Origin: Glossina fuscipes
Lineage: Eukaryota; Arthropoda; Insecta; Diptera; Glossinidae
Assembly: GCF_014805625.2 (NCBI RefSeq)
Contig: NW_023998414.1
Span: 38,956,575 to 39,020,574, forward strand
Length of the DNA stretch: 64,000 nucleotides
Direction: 5' to 3'
The notes beneath the pieces are model-generated. The model had not been told where the DNA came from, ran no database searches, and was given only the letters and a program-made list of their open reading frames with translations. The first letter of the stretch is position 1. Every line of letters begins with the position of its first letter. Below are positions 11,824-25,366 of this stretch, piece by piece. A program made the translations under genes and the position numbers.

Positions 11824-12180
11824 TACATACATATACATGCATACAGGCACATACTGCGGATAAATTTAATTTTTATTTTAACGACAAATAAAACGTGAGC
11901 ACACATAATAATAAAAGAGCTGCGGTTGAACAGTACACAACCACAGACAAACACTAGCGGTAAAATGAGCAAACAATCAAATAAACAACACTACGAAAAG
12001 CAAAAAAAAAAAAAAAAAAACAAAGAAAATACATACAAATGCACACATGCATAAATGCATTCCTAATACACAAGTGCGGTTGACACCATTCGAAGTTGTG
12101 CTCGCATTTATAGTGTAGTGATGGCAAACGCTCAAACTCTTCAGACTCGGGCTCAGGCTCAGGCTCTCTGAAGGTATCAA

Positions 12181-12219
12181 AACAGAACAGAACAGAACAG
12201 AACAGAACAGAACAGAACG
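12181..12219. repeat. (AACAG)n pentanucleotide array
   Basis: Nearly eight tandem AACAG units without interruption, preceded by a short GGCTCA duplication near 12149-12165. The minus-strand frame 11954-12241 that crosses it reads FCSVLFCSVLF, a repeat artefact. Confidence 0.9.
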
Positions 12220-13100
12220 AAAAAGAGAGTATGGAATACAATCAGAATTTTGTTAGTAAGCACATAAAAAAAATAACATATAAATATATGCATATAAATG
12301 TTCAGTTACATAAGCATACATAAGGACATTTAAACACTGTGTACACAAAATCCATATATATGTATATACATATATGCATACATACATAAACACGGCATGC
12401 ACACGTTTTAATTAAACAGTAAAGAAAACATCACCGAATCTCCGAAAACTATGCTCTATATACGAAACGAAAACGCAAAAAGAGAACTGATTCAGCTAAC
12501 ACGACATAACATAACATAACATATTTATATATATAAATACGCATAATATAACATATGTATATGTGTATATTGAGACAGAAAAATACAATTTCGCTGAATT
12601 CGTAAAATTTTTTGCAAAATATGCAACTTAAAGTGTACAGATCTTACAGATGCCTCTTCGTAGGCAGCCAGCCAGCTCTCCTTTACGTTAACGCAATTAA
12701 GATAACTAATTATGCTCGTTTCAATGTCGGGCTTATCATCCTTTTACGCCTAGCTAACTAAATAAAATGGAATTTTCTATTAATCGCGTGCATCGCATGA
12801 TCGTGATTGTTTTTTCTGCAAAGCGTTGCAAAGCTCTTGCAGTAAAGTCATCGTTGCCGTATTACAAACCTTTTCATATGTGATTTCGATTTTACAATAT
12901 ATATGTATGATTTAATGATTATCTAAAATCATAGCTTTTACATCGCCAAAGACCTCAGCATTGGCCAGTGCATCATTACATTGGCTGAATGGCACTAAAT
13001 ATACCTTTGTCCGGTCACTGCTTTCACATGATGGATTTTATATTTCCTAATCGAACGTTGCATGTTTCAACGCCAGAATTCCTTTTCTATTCGAACATTC

Positions 13101-14600
13101 ATTATGTAAACACTGTCTTGGTCAACGAAAGTTACGGAGTGAAGTTACATTAACTTTTGCATAGAATTCGACATTAAAAGAAAAAAAGAAAAAAAAAAAA
13201 AAAAATAGAAGGAAAAATATCCTTTTTAAGTGTTCTCCGTCTTTGCCAATATTTTTCTGATTTTCACTCAACTTATTGCTGATTATCGATTTAAACATAG
13301 AAGCGGTGCTTAGTAAATAACTTAGATACAATGAATACTAAATGCATATAGTTGCGGACCCAGCAGACGTTAAGTATGCTGACCATGTATGAAAACATAA
13401 CCGTAGCTTATCCGTAATGAACTTTCTTTAGATTATTCGAATATGTTGATAAATTTTTAAAATTGAGCTGAAATTGCTGTGGCACAAACGCCAGGGTTAA
13501 TAAAATGATTATGATCTGTCGACACATATTTACACATACACTTACAATACATTGGAAACTGTGGCAAGTTTGAAAAAACATCCAAAAATGTTTTCATATT
13601 TTTCTCTATATAGCTTTTGATTCTAAAAAAACTGCAAGTCAGATGCTCGTTGGGATCACCGTCATGGTTAGTTCAAAATTGATTTCCGAGCATGTCCAAA
13701 ATTAACGGTAAAATATTAATTTCAATTCAAATTTATTTCCAATTAATTTTTAATTTACTTTAGATCTATCAAGATCTTTCATTTTTGCTAATCTGGGTCC
13801 ATTGGCAGAGACTGGTCGTTCTCTGTTTAAGGGGATACTTTATATGTGACAGGCAGGAACGAAGGATTTGAATGTGACGAGGATTCTAACCGTAGGCCCT
13901 TGGATTCCTTAGAAAAGTTGCTCAAGTGACTAAGGCAACCTTGTAGTTTGTTTAAGCTTCCGTAGAAACCTTTGATACGTAGGCCTCGTAGCAAAAGGCT
14001 GCTTTACTTATTGCTATTGCTTTTGGGTGCAGGTGCGCATTAAAATTAATGGTTTTTAGAGTTTTTTTTTTTTTTTTTTTTTAATTACAAAAACTATTTT
14101 TCCATTCAAAGGTCTTTAGGTCTTTAGGAGCAGCAAAGCTTTCTCGGTCTCGTAATCCGGATACAATTTTTTAATTTACAAATTTACTAAACGAAAAGAA
14201 GACAATAATAATTGTCTCTGTAAATATATAATTTCTTGCTTAGTCTTGCACTTAAATGTGAAAGACTCTGTGCAAGACTTTTCTCATTGATAACGTTGAG
14301 CATTGAACATATGCTACGTGTACGTGCCTGATTGTACGTTTGTTCTTAACTGTAGTTATGAGAAACGCCGGCAGGAATGCTTGCCCAGCAGTATGTTTGT
14401 AATTTGTACTTTAATATATATGCGAGCCTTTTTATGTTTACGGAGACCACAATGGATTAAATGATTATTGAAATGAATAATAGGAAAGCTTTATTTCATT
14501 CTCTATGCGTGCACTATGGAAAGACGCATAGCGAAAAGGATCCAAGTTTATTATATTTAACAAAGAGATAATAGTTGAAGCCACACCATCTATTACAATA

Positions 14601-14651
<51 letters not shown>

Positions 14652-17600
14652 GTATCTATCTATCTAGTGAAAAAGCTAAATACACATAATTAGAAATATT
14701 GCCGTCCGTGGGTGTGTATGCTCTTTTTTTGTTTCTATGAAACGATAAAGGAGGAAGGATAAGAGGAAAATTTGTATTCTTTATGCATAGAATTTTCATT
14801 CATTCATTCATTCATTTTTGAAAATATAGATAAATAAAAGCTTATATGTTTACTACCGTCATAAGTGTATAATAAAATGTCCGGCAAATATTGTTTCATG
14901 CTTGTGATCCTTACACCCACTACTCGCTAAACTCATTTATGCCTTACTAAAGGCATTCATCAAATGAGTAAAACAATAAATATAATCATATAAGCGCATG
15001 TAATGACGCCTCTTCCCTAAACGAGTACATATATATTTATATATATATATATATATACATATATTTCGTAACGAGTTTCTTAGCTTAGTGGGTGACGTGT
15101 TTTAGTGTTCACTTTATTGAAAACCTTTAGTGTTTCGTCTTAACGAAAGACTTTAAGAGATCGCACGAGCAAGTGCAATTTTTCTCTTTAAACTTGCTTT
15201 CAATTGCAAGCTTACAAGCTCATAAGTATTAATAGAAAAAAATTTAGGTTTTCTCGTTGAATTTAAAATAAAGCCAGCTATCATGACTCTACCCCCAATT
15301 GCAGTAAAGATAGATATTTTTTTCGAAGAGGTCTTCAATAAGAATGCCTCTTGAACGCCTTTGAATTTTCAAAAATTTTTTAAAAAATTTATTTGTGAAA
15401 TATTTTTTCTATTCTATTGGTGTTCAACAGTTTCGAGAAAATATGCTCTTCGAAATAATTGTAACCCCCTCAATTGAAGATAATTAGGGATAAGAGCGTA
15501 AAAAGAATTTCTAAATAAATCGTCATTTGATAAGAAGTGGGACGCCTCGGACATATGAAAATTGGAAGAACGATTTACGGGTTGTTGCAAAACTTGTAAA
15601 GATGTTTCGGTAACAGACCTTATGCTATTTACATCTGTTGCATTGAGTCAAATCGGTTGATATTTTTCATCCATTCGGAATTGCAGTTGTTATCATATAT
15701 TATTTGATTTAAAAAAAGCAGTCGGCCTTAATGTACGCAAAGTTATTGCCAAACTATAGGGAAAATAATCTAAGGCAGAAGAGTTGAAAGGCGTTTTTGT
15801 CACGTGAGCCGTTTTGAAAAATCGTGTCTCGAGAGAAACGCGTTTAAAATTTTTAAATGTATTATAGGCGTGGTTTTTTATTGCAAAAGTTCTTTTTCGG
15901 CAGGACCTTCATACTCAAATACTATAACTTGCCGCTTTTCCCAGAAGGTTGTATGTTTTGCAGTTTACGTGTAGCGAAATGACCCACAAAGCGGGAATTG
16001 CTTTAGGCGAATTCATATTTAATGCTTGATACAAACTTCATTCGTAAGTTTTTATGTTTTTCCAAAGGTATAGAAAGCTTTCAAATTACACTCAGCCTCT
16101 TAGCCAGCGAGCGGCAGCTTCAATGATGCTGTACTAACGTATTTTCGTTTGAAAACATTTCCAAATGAAATTAAATACTAGCTAAAGACATCTGTGAGTG
16201 AATGAGAGAAGATGGAATCAAGAGATTAGAAGTTCGAGTTAAGAGATTAGGTTGCTACATACCAGGAGGAATTAATTTCGCATAGGCAGTGTTTTTGGAA
16301 TGCTTGCGAAATCTTGACGTCTAGTGGCGACAAAAAAAAAAAAAAGTTTCTTTTTTTGTTAATATAACCTCTTAATCAAAATTTTCGGAAAATTGTATAA
16401 GAATGTGATAAGATCTTGTCAGTTATGCTCTTTCTTTTAACCGTAGCTCTGTTCAATTTGCTTTTGTCCTTTTTTTGAAGCTTATCTACTATGTCAAAGC
16501 ATAATTATGTCTGCTTAGCTTTATTCAAGGCGTAAATATTGCGCGTTCCAGTAGCCAATAAAAATGTTATTTCAACTTGCCAGTAATCTGCCTGCTTAGG
16601 GAACGTAAGAGGCATAGTTGAGCTCTAAAGAGCATGTTGCTTGTAAAGAAACCCTCATCATTTGTTTGGCGAGGAAAAAGGCATTTCCAGATTAAAAAGT
16701 CCACTTTATAATATTACTCTCTTTACCTAGGCCATGACACAGAAACTAGCTCCTTTTTGCTCTTTTTTAGACGCTTCTAGATAGCCAAAGGTGTCATATC
16801 TCTTCATTTTAGGATACGCGCTCAGTCATACCTTGACCTTGCATGAAATTTATTGATAAGAAACGGAAGAATGCTTCAAATTGCAGGCACCGTTTGTCTG
16901 AAGGATGTTTTCATCAGAATGTTTTCATGATGGAGCGTTCGAGAAGCTAATTTAAAATGAAAATATAAGTGGAGATGGATGTTATTATTTTCATATTTTT
17001 AAATACCTTTACAAGAACACAATTTGCATTTTTAGTTGCAACTTGTGTTGTTGTTGTTATTAATAAGAATTTTGATTTGACAATTAGTAAGGACAAGGCC
17101 TTAATGCGGAAGAGATCATTAAATTAAGCTTGGACTGTGAAAAAAATTGTACACAAAATATCATGTCGCTCCTTGGCGCAGTTGGATTGGTTAGTTTTCG
17201 TGAAAGTAAAATTGCCATCAGCGACCGTCAATGCAATCTTGATGTGACGTTGCATATGTGCATATTTGAAAAAAAAAAAAATAAATAAAAAAAAAAAAAT
17301 GTAGACAGATGTCCTTGCAATCAAATCAGCAGCTTCGCTGCCGCAATGGGAAAGTTTGAACTTGAGGTGTATATTAGAGAGACGGAAGTTGAGAAATGAT
17401 GTGAAAATTGATGAAAAAAAATCGACAGTGCTACCATCCACATCTCGGTTCGATTTGTACCGCCAATCAATGTCGAGAAAATCAAGATCAAATTATTTGG
17501 ACCTCAAAGTAAAAGTTTTCGCAATTTAGAGGTAAGGGCGTGGTGTAGGCTTAGGTTCTTTGAAAACTTTGCATCCTTTTCAAATTCTGATGCAAGTTTG

Positions 17601-18528
17601 TAGGCGGTATTTTCATGCTTGCTAATGGGAGAATGCTAATTAAAATTGAGTAGGCGCGATCAGTGTTTTCTACTCATTTAGAAGCACTACAGCATCGTCC
17701 ATCGTGTTCAAATTTTTCTAAATTTATCTGCTATAGTTTAATTTTTTATTCCTTTTGAAAGCAAAGGCTTCTTATTTCACGTAGTACTGTACGTCTATCC
17801 TTTCGACCGATATGATCCATCATTAATATTAACCGGTGTGCAAGAACTTCCAATAAAGTATGAAATCTCTCGCTTCATTTTTGCGGCCGCGAGAATATTT
17901 AAAACAAGCATCACACACACGAACAGAGGGACAGATCGATTGACTGTGACCAAGAATGTATATGTGGTTGGTGGAGTTTTTGATAGTTTTCTTCCGGGCG
18001 TTGCAAACGTTTCGACAAAATCAATATAGCGCCCTCATCCTTCAGTGATGGGCATAAAAATGATAAAATGTTTCATTCTATTTTATTTTACTCACCAGAC
18101 GTTAATACGGTAGTTAGCTTCATTATTTATTATTATACCATTTATTTGAAACTATTTGCTGAATAGATAGAAATCGCTTTTCAATAGATCTGGATGATGA
18201 TAGGTTTCTTGGAATCGCTATAAGTTCACTTGCTTTTGCTTTTCTCTTCTACTTAAGAACCTATTCTAAGATTGCAAGTGCACTTAAACGATAAATTTTC
18301 TAAGAAAAATAATAGAAAAAAAAAAAATAGAAATACATAGTACAACAGGAAATCATTACTTTTGCCAAGAAAAAAAAAAAAACAAAAAGAGAAAAAAATT
18401 AGAAGAATGACCTGACAAGTACACAATGGGAAACACACATGGAGGGAGATATGTTAAGTGAAGTAAGTGGATGCGTATCTTCACTATGGTCAATATATTG
18501 AAGTCATTGTAGGTGATGTTGATATTGA
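13101..18528. other. Spacer, no gene supported
   Basis: Contains poly-A near 13190-13205, poly-T at 14062-14082, a (TATC)n array at 14600-14667, (TA)n near 15033-15062 and poly-A near 17269-17300. Open frames at 13122-13331, 15153-15338, 17124-17441 (minus) and 17838-18029 (plus) have no recognisable domain. The first and third include homopolymer-encoded stretches. The 15.4-17.6 kb part is somewhat less repetitive than its flanks but offers no coding evidence. Confidence 0.5.
14600..14667. repeat. (TATC)n microsatellite
   Basis: About 17 tandem TATC units with one TATG interruption near 14650. Confidence 0.95.
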
Positions 18529-18580
18529 TCAGTCAGTCAGTCAGTCAGTCATTCAGTTAGTCAGCCAGTCAGTCAGTCAG
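18529..18580. repeat. (CAGT)n microsatellite
   Basis: About thirteen CAGT-type units with single-base variants (CATT, TAGT, CAGC) in the middle. Confidence 0.9.
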
Positions 18581-18851
18581 AGATAAAAAGAGTGGAGGTA
18601 TAATGGATATTTCAAGTATATATTATTGGCGCTTGAATTGGGTTAAGTGCCAGTTTTACATGATTGAGAAGTATAAAATGCATATATTCATGCCCACACC
18701 CGCAAACAGATAGAGAGCCAACGTTTATAAAGTTTTGGCCATATTTCAAATTGAAATTCATGCGCATCTAAAAAACTTTTTATATATATGTAAACCTGCC
18801 CAAGCAAAAGGTAGACTAGTACTGATTTGCGTACATATCTATTTACAAATA

Positions 18852-18852
<1 letters not shown>

Positions 18853-18895
<43 letters not shown>

Positions 18896-18904
18896 TATAT
18901 ATAT
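18853..18904. repeat. (TA)n microsatellite
   Basis: More than 20 TA units with one TAGATA interruption near the right end. Confidence 0.9.
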
Positions 18905-18945
18905 ACAGTTCTTCTCTAAGTAAATTTAGTTGGATTACTGCTTCG

Positions 18946-18965
18946 CTAGTAAAAGTTTTTACTAG
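18946..18965. repeat. 20-bp palindrome
   Basis: CTAGTAAAA and TTTTACTAG are perfect 9-bp inverted arms around a central GT. Confidence 0.7.
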
Positions 18966-21900
18966 AGATGGTTCATTTTTATGCTATTTTATGTCATTTT
19001 GTTTGGTTGTTGTTGTTGTTCGGTTTGCTTTTTCATTTTTTGTTCATTTATTCCTAGTATATAAATTTTTTTTTTTCTTGTTTGGTAATTGTTTATCGTG
19101 AGCTCTCTTTCGTTATTATTTTATTTGTTATGACGTTTCAAGTGTCCGTCAAGGCAAATCTTGATTTCTACTCAACTTACGTATACATGCATATACATTC
19201 ATCTATAGATGGATATATATCGTAGACACAACATATCCTTATACAATATATTCCTAAGTTTGTGTAGGTTACTCTATATATACACTTTTTTTTTGTTATT
19301 GTTGTTCGTTGCTAGTCATTTAGTTGCAAATTCTGAATTGAATTTGTTTTCACTATAGCCGGTATTATAATATCTGTTTGCTTGTTTGTTCTTGTTTACT
19401 AGAGTGATGGAAATTTACGGTCTATATGTACATACGTATGCATATACATTTTTTGTAGGCTACTAACAAAAATTGTGCAAAAATTTTATTTTATTTCATT
19501 CTACTAAATTTTTCATCATCATTTTCTTTTTATATCCACGATCGAAGGATTCAGTTATATTGATTTTGTTATTCTGTTTGTCACGCATCATTCAATATTG
19601 AAGTTGTAATAATTCGATTCGGGATACAATTTAGTGAGATATTTCGAATGAAAATTCATTTCGTCTTTAAGCGAATTTTTCATATTCACCCACTCGAACC
19701 AATAAACAATAGTAGTAAAGTAGCTTGTTAATCGCAACCGAGTTATTTGTTTGTCTGTAGAAGATCTTCAACAAAAAAGTTGTTTGCGGCCGCATCATGT
19801 TTTCATAAACATTTGCCCCAAAGTTCTATGTTAAATTTGCTAACAATTGTAAGTTACAGTCTTTTTTTTTTTTTTTTGTCTCTAGTCGATGAGAGCATGA
19901 AAAGACAAAATTCACTTTCAAGCATCATTTGCCATCATCAGCTGACAGATAAGCAGAGAATGCAGTCTTAAGTTAACACAGGCCCATCATTCAATTCCAT
20001 TTATATAATTTAAGTGTCGTGATCATCCACGATTTGCCAAATAAATGCACTCTTCATTGCCAGTTTAGAGGATTTACGAATCTTTAATTTGCAAGAATTT
20101 GCAACTTTTTGCAGGCTTCGTAACTTCACAAAGGAAATTGCTTTACTGTTTCTGTGCTTAATTATTGCAGAATGCTTTTTGTATTCTCGGTTGCCAGGAC
20201 ATCTGGCTAAGTACTTTTTCGAGGTTCTTTAAATAGGCAAGCAGATGAACAGATTGCATTGTTTTTAAAACAACACTATGCCTGCTTCTTTTAACTGTGC
20301 TCAGTATAGGAACGTATTACGGTAAAGGGATATGTCCGAACATAACACGATTAGATCAGAGATATATTCGCGAAAATTGCAAAGTATTTTGTATCTCTGT
20401 CAACTAAGACTTGTTTCTTTGAAAATTCACTTCAAAACACTAATTAAAAGTACGCATTTAAAGAAAGTGAACGTATCGAACAATGCATTTTTTAAAGTTT
20501 TCGATTTTCTCTTCACATCATTTTTTTTTTTTTTTTTTTTAAATTTTTGCGAGAAATGGGTTTTTGTCTTTGCTCCCCTTGAGTTTGTGGTAGGATAGTT
20601 CAATCAATGTAGTATATGTATATATGTAGTCGTTAAAATGGTATCGATAAACGAAGAACAGCGATAATGAAATCTTACCCAAACCGTAACAATAGCAAAA
20701 AGGGATAAGGCGTGCTTGGCCTAAATGTTTAACTCGGATCGCCGGCTTGGACCTTTTCTTTCTAAACACTAAAAATTGGGGCGTGGCAACAAATTTGAAA
20801 TTTTGCTTCATTTTAGGAAAAAGTTGAATGTCGACGCTTAATTCTGAGACGGCAAAGTATGTCCTAGTTAGTAGAACTGAGAGGTGAGCTAGTCAACAGG
20901 AGATGATTTCCTCAACAAGGGGAATGAAAAAATTAACCTTAAAAGGTAACAATGCAATTTCATAGATAAAAAGCCAAGTCAGTTTGCAGTTTTCTGCTAC
21001 TTTCGACTTGGACTTGTCGTCTCGGTAAGAAAAAAAATCAAACTCTAATATAGTTAGCTGTGCACTTTAGGTTTTCTTGGGTTTAATATTATCTCTCTCT
21101 CTCTCTCTGATGAAAAGCTTTAAGAAGCTTTCTTTTACCCGACAATTAAAAAAAAAAACATTTTACAAACTCTTATCTCTTCATGTCATGACGTATAGAC
21201 TTTAGAAAAATCGGGCACAATTTTCATAGCCATTGTTAGCAAATGTTGAATAGCAAATGTTATGGTGTTCGACCGATCCGATTATTCTCATTCATTTTAG
21301 TAGTAACGTAATTGTTGTTCGTGTTATAGTTGCTGTTTGGTGTTTTGCTTTTCTAAGCAATTGAAAAATTGTATTTCTGTCATTTTGCATTTTATTTCGG
21401 TGTTTTGTAAATTTTCGTTGTTGTTCGCCAATTTTTTTTTTTTTGTTTTCTTCTCATAAAACTTTTTGATGCACATGATTCAACTAACAAACTTTTGTAG
21501 AAATCTTAACAACACACTATTAGAACGATGTACAAAAATACAAATTTTTGTATGCCCCTCCGAACTGTTCCCCGGCAATTCTCTGCTTCGGTGAGAGGTA
21601 ACAAATGCATCATCAAAATTATTCATCGCAGTCGTTATTATTATTATTGCTGAGTACTTGTTATCCTGTTTTTGTTTTTTCGTTTTTCGTTTCTCGTCTT
21701 TTTTTTTTTTTTTTTTTTTTTTTCGTTTTTTTGTTTCTCATTTTCGTTTTCTTTTCCAAACTTCAACATCATCGTCGTCATCGTCCTATATCATGTGATG
21801 TAATATCATTTTTGTTCAAAAATCGTGCCAAAATGAGCATTTTGCGTCTCATTAGAGTATTACAATTAAATTTAATTGCATTTCACTCGCATTCATTTTG

Positions 21901-22215
21901 TTTAATTATTAGAAGAAGAAGAAGAAGAAACAAAAATAAAAACAAACTCGAAAAAAGGACTAAATGAGTACCGCTTGTAATTTCTAATTATGATTTGATG
22001 TTTTTTATAATGCTTACTTATATAATAGATAATATCTAATAGTGTAGAGAAATTGTAAACGAATAACCGAACGCTGCTATCAGGTAAAGCCATCAGCTAA
22101 TCATGCCCATTTTTCATAATATAATTAATAAGTGAAAGTTGAGATAAGAAGGGCAAGATTTTTCCAATCCAGTAACTCTTATAGGCCATTACGATTGCTA
22201 TTATTAGTAGCTTAG

Positions 22216-22457
22216 CTTAAGTCCGGGCTCTTTTCTACATTGTTGCTTCAGATCATTTCCATTTTCAATTAATAATTAATTTTCGTTTAACCCTAATCGG
22301 ACCAGTTGAGCTTGTAAGGCCCATTTGAATTTTCAACTTAAGTCCGGGCTCTTTTCTACATTGTTGCTTCAGAACATTTCCATTTTCAATTAATAATTAA
22401 TTTTCACTTAACCCTATTCGGACCAGTTGAGCTTTTAAGGCCCATTTGAATTTTCAA
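22216..22457. repeat. 121-bp tandem duplication
   Basis: Two head-to-tail copies (22216-22336 and 22337-22457) begin CTTAAGTCCGGGCTC and end near GCCCATTTGAATTTTCAA. I count five substitutions and no indels over 121 bp, about 96% identity, so the duplication is fairly recent. It is unusual here in being non-microsatellite unique-type sequence. No ORF spans it. Confidence 0.95.
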
Positions 22458-23204
22458 CTTGTTGTGTTTGATTATTTCTGGGATCGCATTTCCAAAACTT
22501 GTTTTCACCCCACTTTAAATAAATAATTAATGCTAAAAAATAAATATTTATGTATTATATTTGCAAATATACAGCTAATAATGAGGTCAGGATAAATTCT
22601 TTTTCGTTTTTCTAACAAATCATACCACGATGAATCATATGCTCATGCTCCTAGTCAGAAACGCGTTTCGTACTTTTTCGATCGGAAGAACCCAATCGAC
22701 CCAAAAATTTATAAAAGACATGCCTTAAGAAGCCGTGCAAACCATTACCCGCAAATTCCGTAACAATCTCATGTTAATACAGAGTTGCAATCTCTAAATG
22801 CCCTTTCGACTGCAATCGTCTTTAAATTTGATAAAAACATTAAACACAATTTTTGCACACAGATTGTTAATCCACTAATCTAAGCATACGATGAAAATTT
22901 TCACTTATATTTTCCAAAAATAAAAATAATCAGCTATGATCAGGGAGGGGAAATTTAGAATTTGCGGTGTTTTTTAGTTTCTTTTAAGATCAAGGTGCCA
23001 AGTATAAAAGATTCGGTCATAGCGGATTATAATTATTGTGCTATTCGCATCAGTGAAAGTTGACCCTATAAAATATCTGCATTAAATACTAAATCAATTC
23101 ATTGCGATTGAGAAAATAGTGAAGTGGTCCGATTTGGGATATTAAATGGATTGAGTTCTTGAGATTTTGTAGCTGTACTACTTTGCTGAATAAGAGAGGG
23201 AGGG

Positions 23205-23205
23205 G

Positions 23206-23236
<31 letters not shown>
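23205..23236. repeat. (GA)n microsatellite
   Basis: About 13-16 AG dinucleotides preceded by a G-rich purine stretch from about 23193. Confidence 0.9.
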
Positions 23237-23985
23237 TCCAACGTTTCGAACACATTTTTGTAAACGGTCGCAGCATGTTCAGTACCTGATATATAAATTC
23301 TTTATAAACTTAAGATAGCTTATAAACTGGTCTTTATAAAATCTTGTCGAATAGTCAATTTTTTTGCCGATCCAATATCACACTTCTGCCTATAAAATCT
23401 GTTCGTTTATCTACTCTACCTATTAACTAGTTTTAAAGGCCAATGAGGAAATTATGGTCATGGTCAGCCTGATATGTTACGCTTCACAAAGCTCTGAATT
23501 TGGGATAATAGCGCTATTTTATGAGCACAATACATCAATTAATATATTTGAAGTATTCTTCAAGACCAAGCATGGCTAAGTCGGCAGACTTCGTACGTGC
23601 AAATCATAAAACTGTGAAAAGTTGAAAGATGAAAATGCACAGAATAACTTTTGTTTATTTCCTAACCATAAGAAAATTACAAAAGTCGGCCCATAAAACG
23701 ATATATATTTCGTGCCATGTGTCTTGTAGAAGCAGGTAGAAAAAATGCTCTCATAATTCACAAGAAGCTTTGCTAGAAGCGATTATTGCCACAAATGCGG
23801 CGGCTTGTAAAAAGGATAAAATCGGCCTACATAACATATTTGCTAATCCTTGGCCTGGCTACTAGAGGGCAGGGCTGCATATAAAAAGTAAAATCTGTAT
23901 ATGATAGCCTTGGGAGTGATGTTCCAAAGTAGTCGATCGCGCGTCGTTCTTCATGTTTTTTTCAGCAATTTATGAGAACTTTGGT

Positions 23986-24003
23986 GCAAAGGTGCACCTT
24001 TGC
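23986..24003. repeat. 18-bp perfect palindrome
   Basis: GCAAAGGTGCACCTTTGC is identical to its reverse complement and centred on GTGCAC (an ApaLI-type hexamer). It also contains CAGGTG-like half E-box material (AGGTGCACCT). No neighbouring gene start was identified. Confidence 0.85.
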
Positions 24004-24792
24004 TTGAAAGCAAGGTAAGATCGATGGGCGGCGCCTAAGGTGTATCGAAAAAGACGATAATTTTAATTTAAGAAGGCGTATAAGCGTAATTGATTAATTG
24101 TTGATATAAAAATTAACAGTTTGTGCATAGTTGATGCGGGCCGGCTAAGGGGGGCATATACTCTTACGTGATAACTGAATGAAAGATGTAAAATTGAATG
24201 ATTACTGCTTTACTGCTTTGGGCCGTCAGTTTTCTGGATAAATTGTAAGGATAGAATGTTTGCAACAAGTGCTTGCCACTATAACGAAACGTAGCCACGT
24301 AGGCGGCGAAAAAAAAAACAAACAAACAAACAAACAAAGTTGAGTGACGGGTGGCTTGAATGGGAAATCCGCTAACTGAATAGGCCAATAATTTTCTTAT
24401 TTAATTTTAATTATCCCCTAAAGGGTACTTTGCATTGAAATATTAACCGTCAAATTGATATAAACAGCATTGCATGTCGTATAATAAAAGTTTCGTTTTT
24501 GCATTATTCATATATAAAATCATCGTCGACAGCAATTTAATTCTCTCTTTGACAGGAATTCGAATAAAATAGAATCATTTGGCTTTTGTTTTATTTCGCT
24601 TTTTACTGTAATTGTATAAGCGTTTTTTGTTTTGCATTGTCGTTGTGTTAAGTGCTTCATTATATTTTAATTAAAATGATATAAAGCCTTTAATAATTCG
24701 TTTTTTCTTTCTTGAGTGCTACTTTTTTTGCAATGTTGTTGTTATTACAGTACAGTAATTGCAATATTATCCGGCAATGCAATACGGTCCAA

Positions 24793-24846
24793 TGAAATGA
24801 AATGCAATGCAATGCTATGCAATGCGGCGCAATGTAATGATATGCG
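24793..24846. repeat. Degenerate (AATGC)n pentanucleotide array
   Basis: About ten pentamers of the form AATGA, AATGC or ATGCT in tandem, with GCGGC interruptions. Confidence 0.75.
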
Positions 24847-25332
24847 TCCTATGCTATGAAACAACTGAAAACAATCTTTCGTCACTTTTGCAATTCGAAA
24901 AAAAAAAAAAACTTTATATCTTGCATTACATTATAAACTTAATTAAATTTATCTGAAATTTATTTTGCTTTAATACGTTAATCGTAATATGTAAAGGCAT
25001 TCATTTTCTCGCATTGCCTCCCTCGCCCCCCCCCCCCTTCCACTCCTCACCCACACCACAAATGAAATGTTGTTATTTCTTTATGCTTTCCATTTCGTTT
25101 TCTTTTGTTTTTGTTTTTTTTGCTTTTTACTTTTCAAATAAATTATTAACATATTATTGAATTGAATGTTCTCCGGAGAGCTTTCTATGGTTTTCGTTTT
25201 TCTTGCACACAATTTTCTGTTTACTTTACATTATCCACGTTCGATAAAATCATAATCATTTAAAATGTGTTACATAAACTCCCAAATGGTTTCACATAAA
25301 AAAAAACATACATATCTAAATGTTAAATCTTG

Positions 25333-25335
25333 CTT

Positions 25336-25365
<30 letters not shown>
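25333..25365. repeat. (TTC)n trinucleotide array
   Basis: Eleven uninterrupted CTT units. A complementary AGA array sits near 25826-25841, about 470 bp downstream. Confidence 0.9.

Positions 25366-25366
<1 letters not shown>

Larger units (their letters stand above)
9494..13100. other. Spacer dense in short tandem repeats, includes a gap
   Basis: Holds two (TA)n arrays near 9857-9888 and 9919-9941, (TGAA)n pieces near 10005-10055, (TTG)n near 10373-10405, (TA)n at 10744-10770, a stem-loop at 10946-10979, (ATGA)n at 11188-11218, a long (CA)n array with a gap, and an (AACAG)n array. All frames longer than 100 codons here (for example 11509-11850 and 11539-11898) are CA-repeat translations. No gene is supported. 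Confidence 0.55.
18581..22215. other. Spacer, T-rich, no gene supported
   Basis: Contains (TA)n at about 18853-18904, a 9-bp-armed palindrome at 18946-18965, and several poly-T runs (20521-20540, 21697-21724). Frames 20332-20598, 20539-20811 and 21605-21967 are crossed by poly-T and give FFFF blocks. No domain was recognised in the remaining short frames. Confidence 0.5.

Noticed and set aside
11509..11972. Four overlapping frames of about 78-119 codons on both strands
   Set aside because: They are translations of the (CA)n array and the N gap (CVCVCV, THTHTH).
17440..17460. GGTTCGATTT, resembling the T-loop of a tRNA gene
   Set aside because: No matching acceptor stem, D-arm or anticodon arm could be laid out around it.
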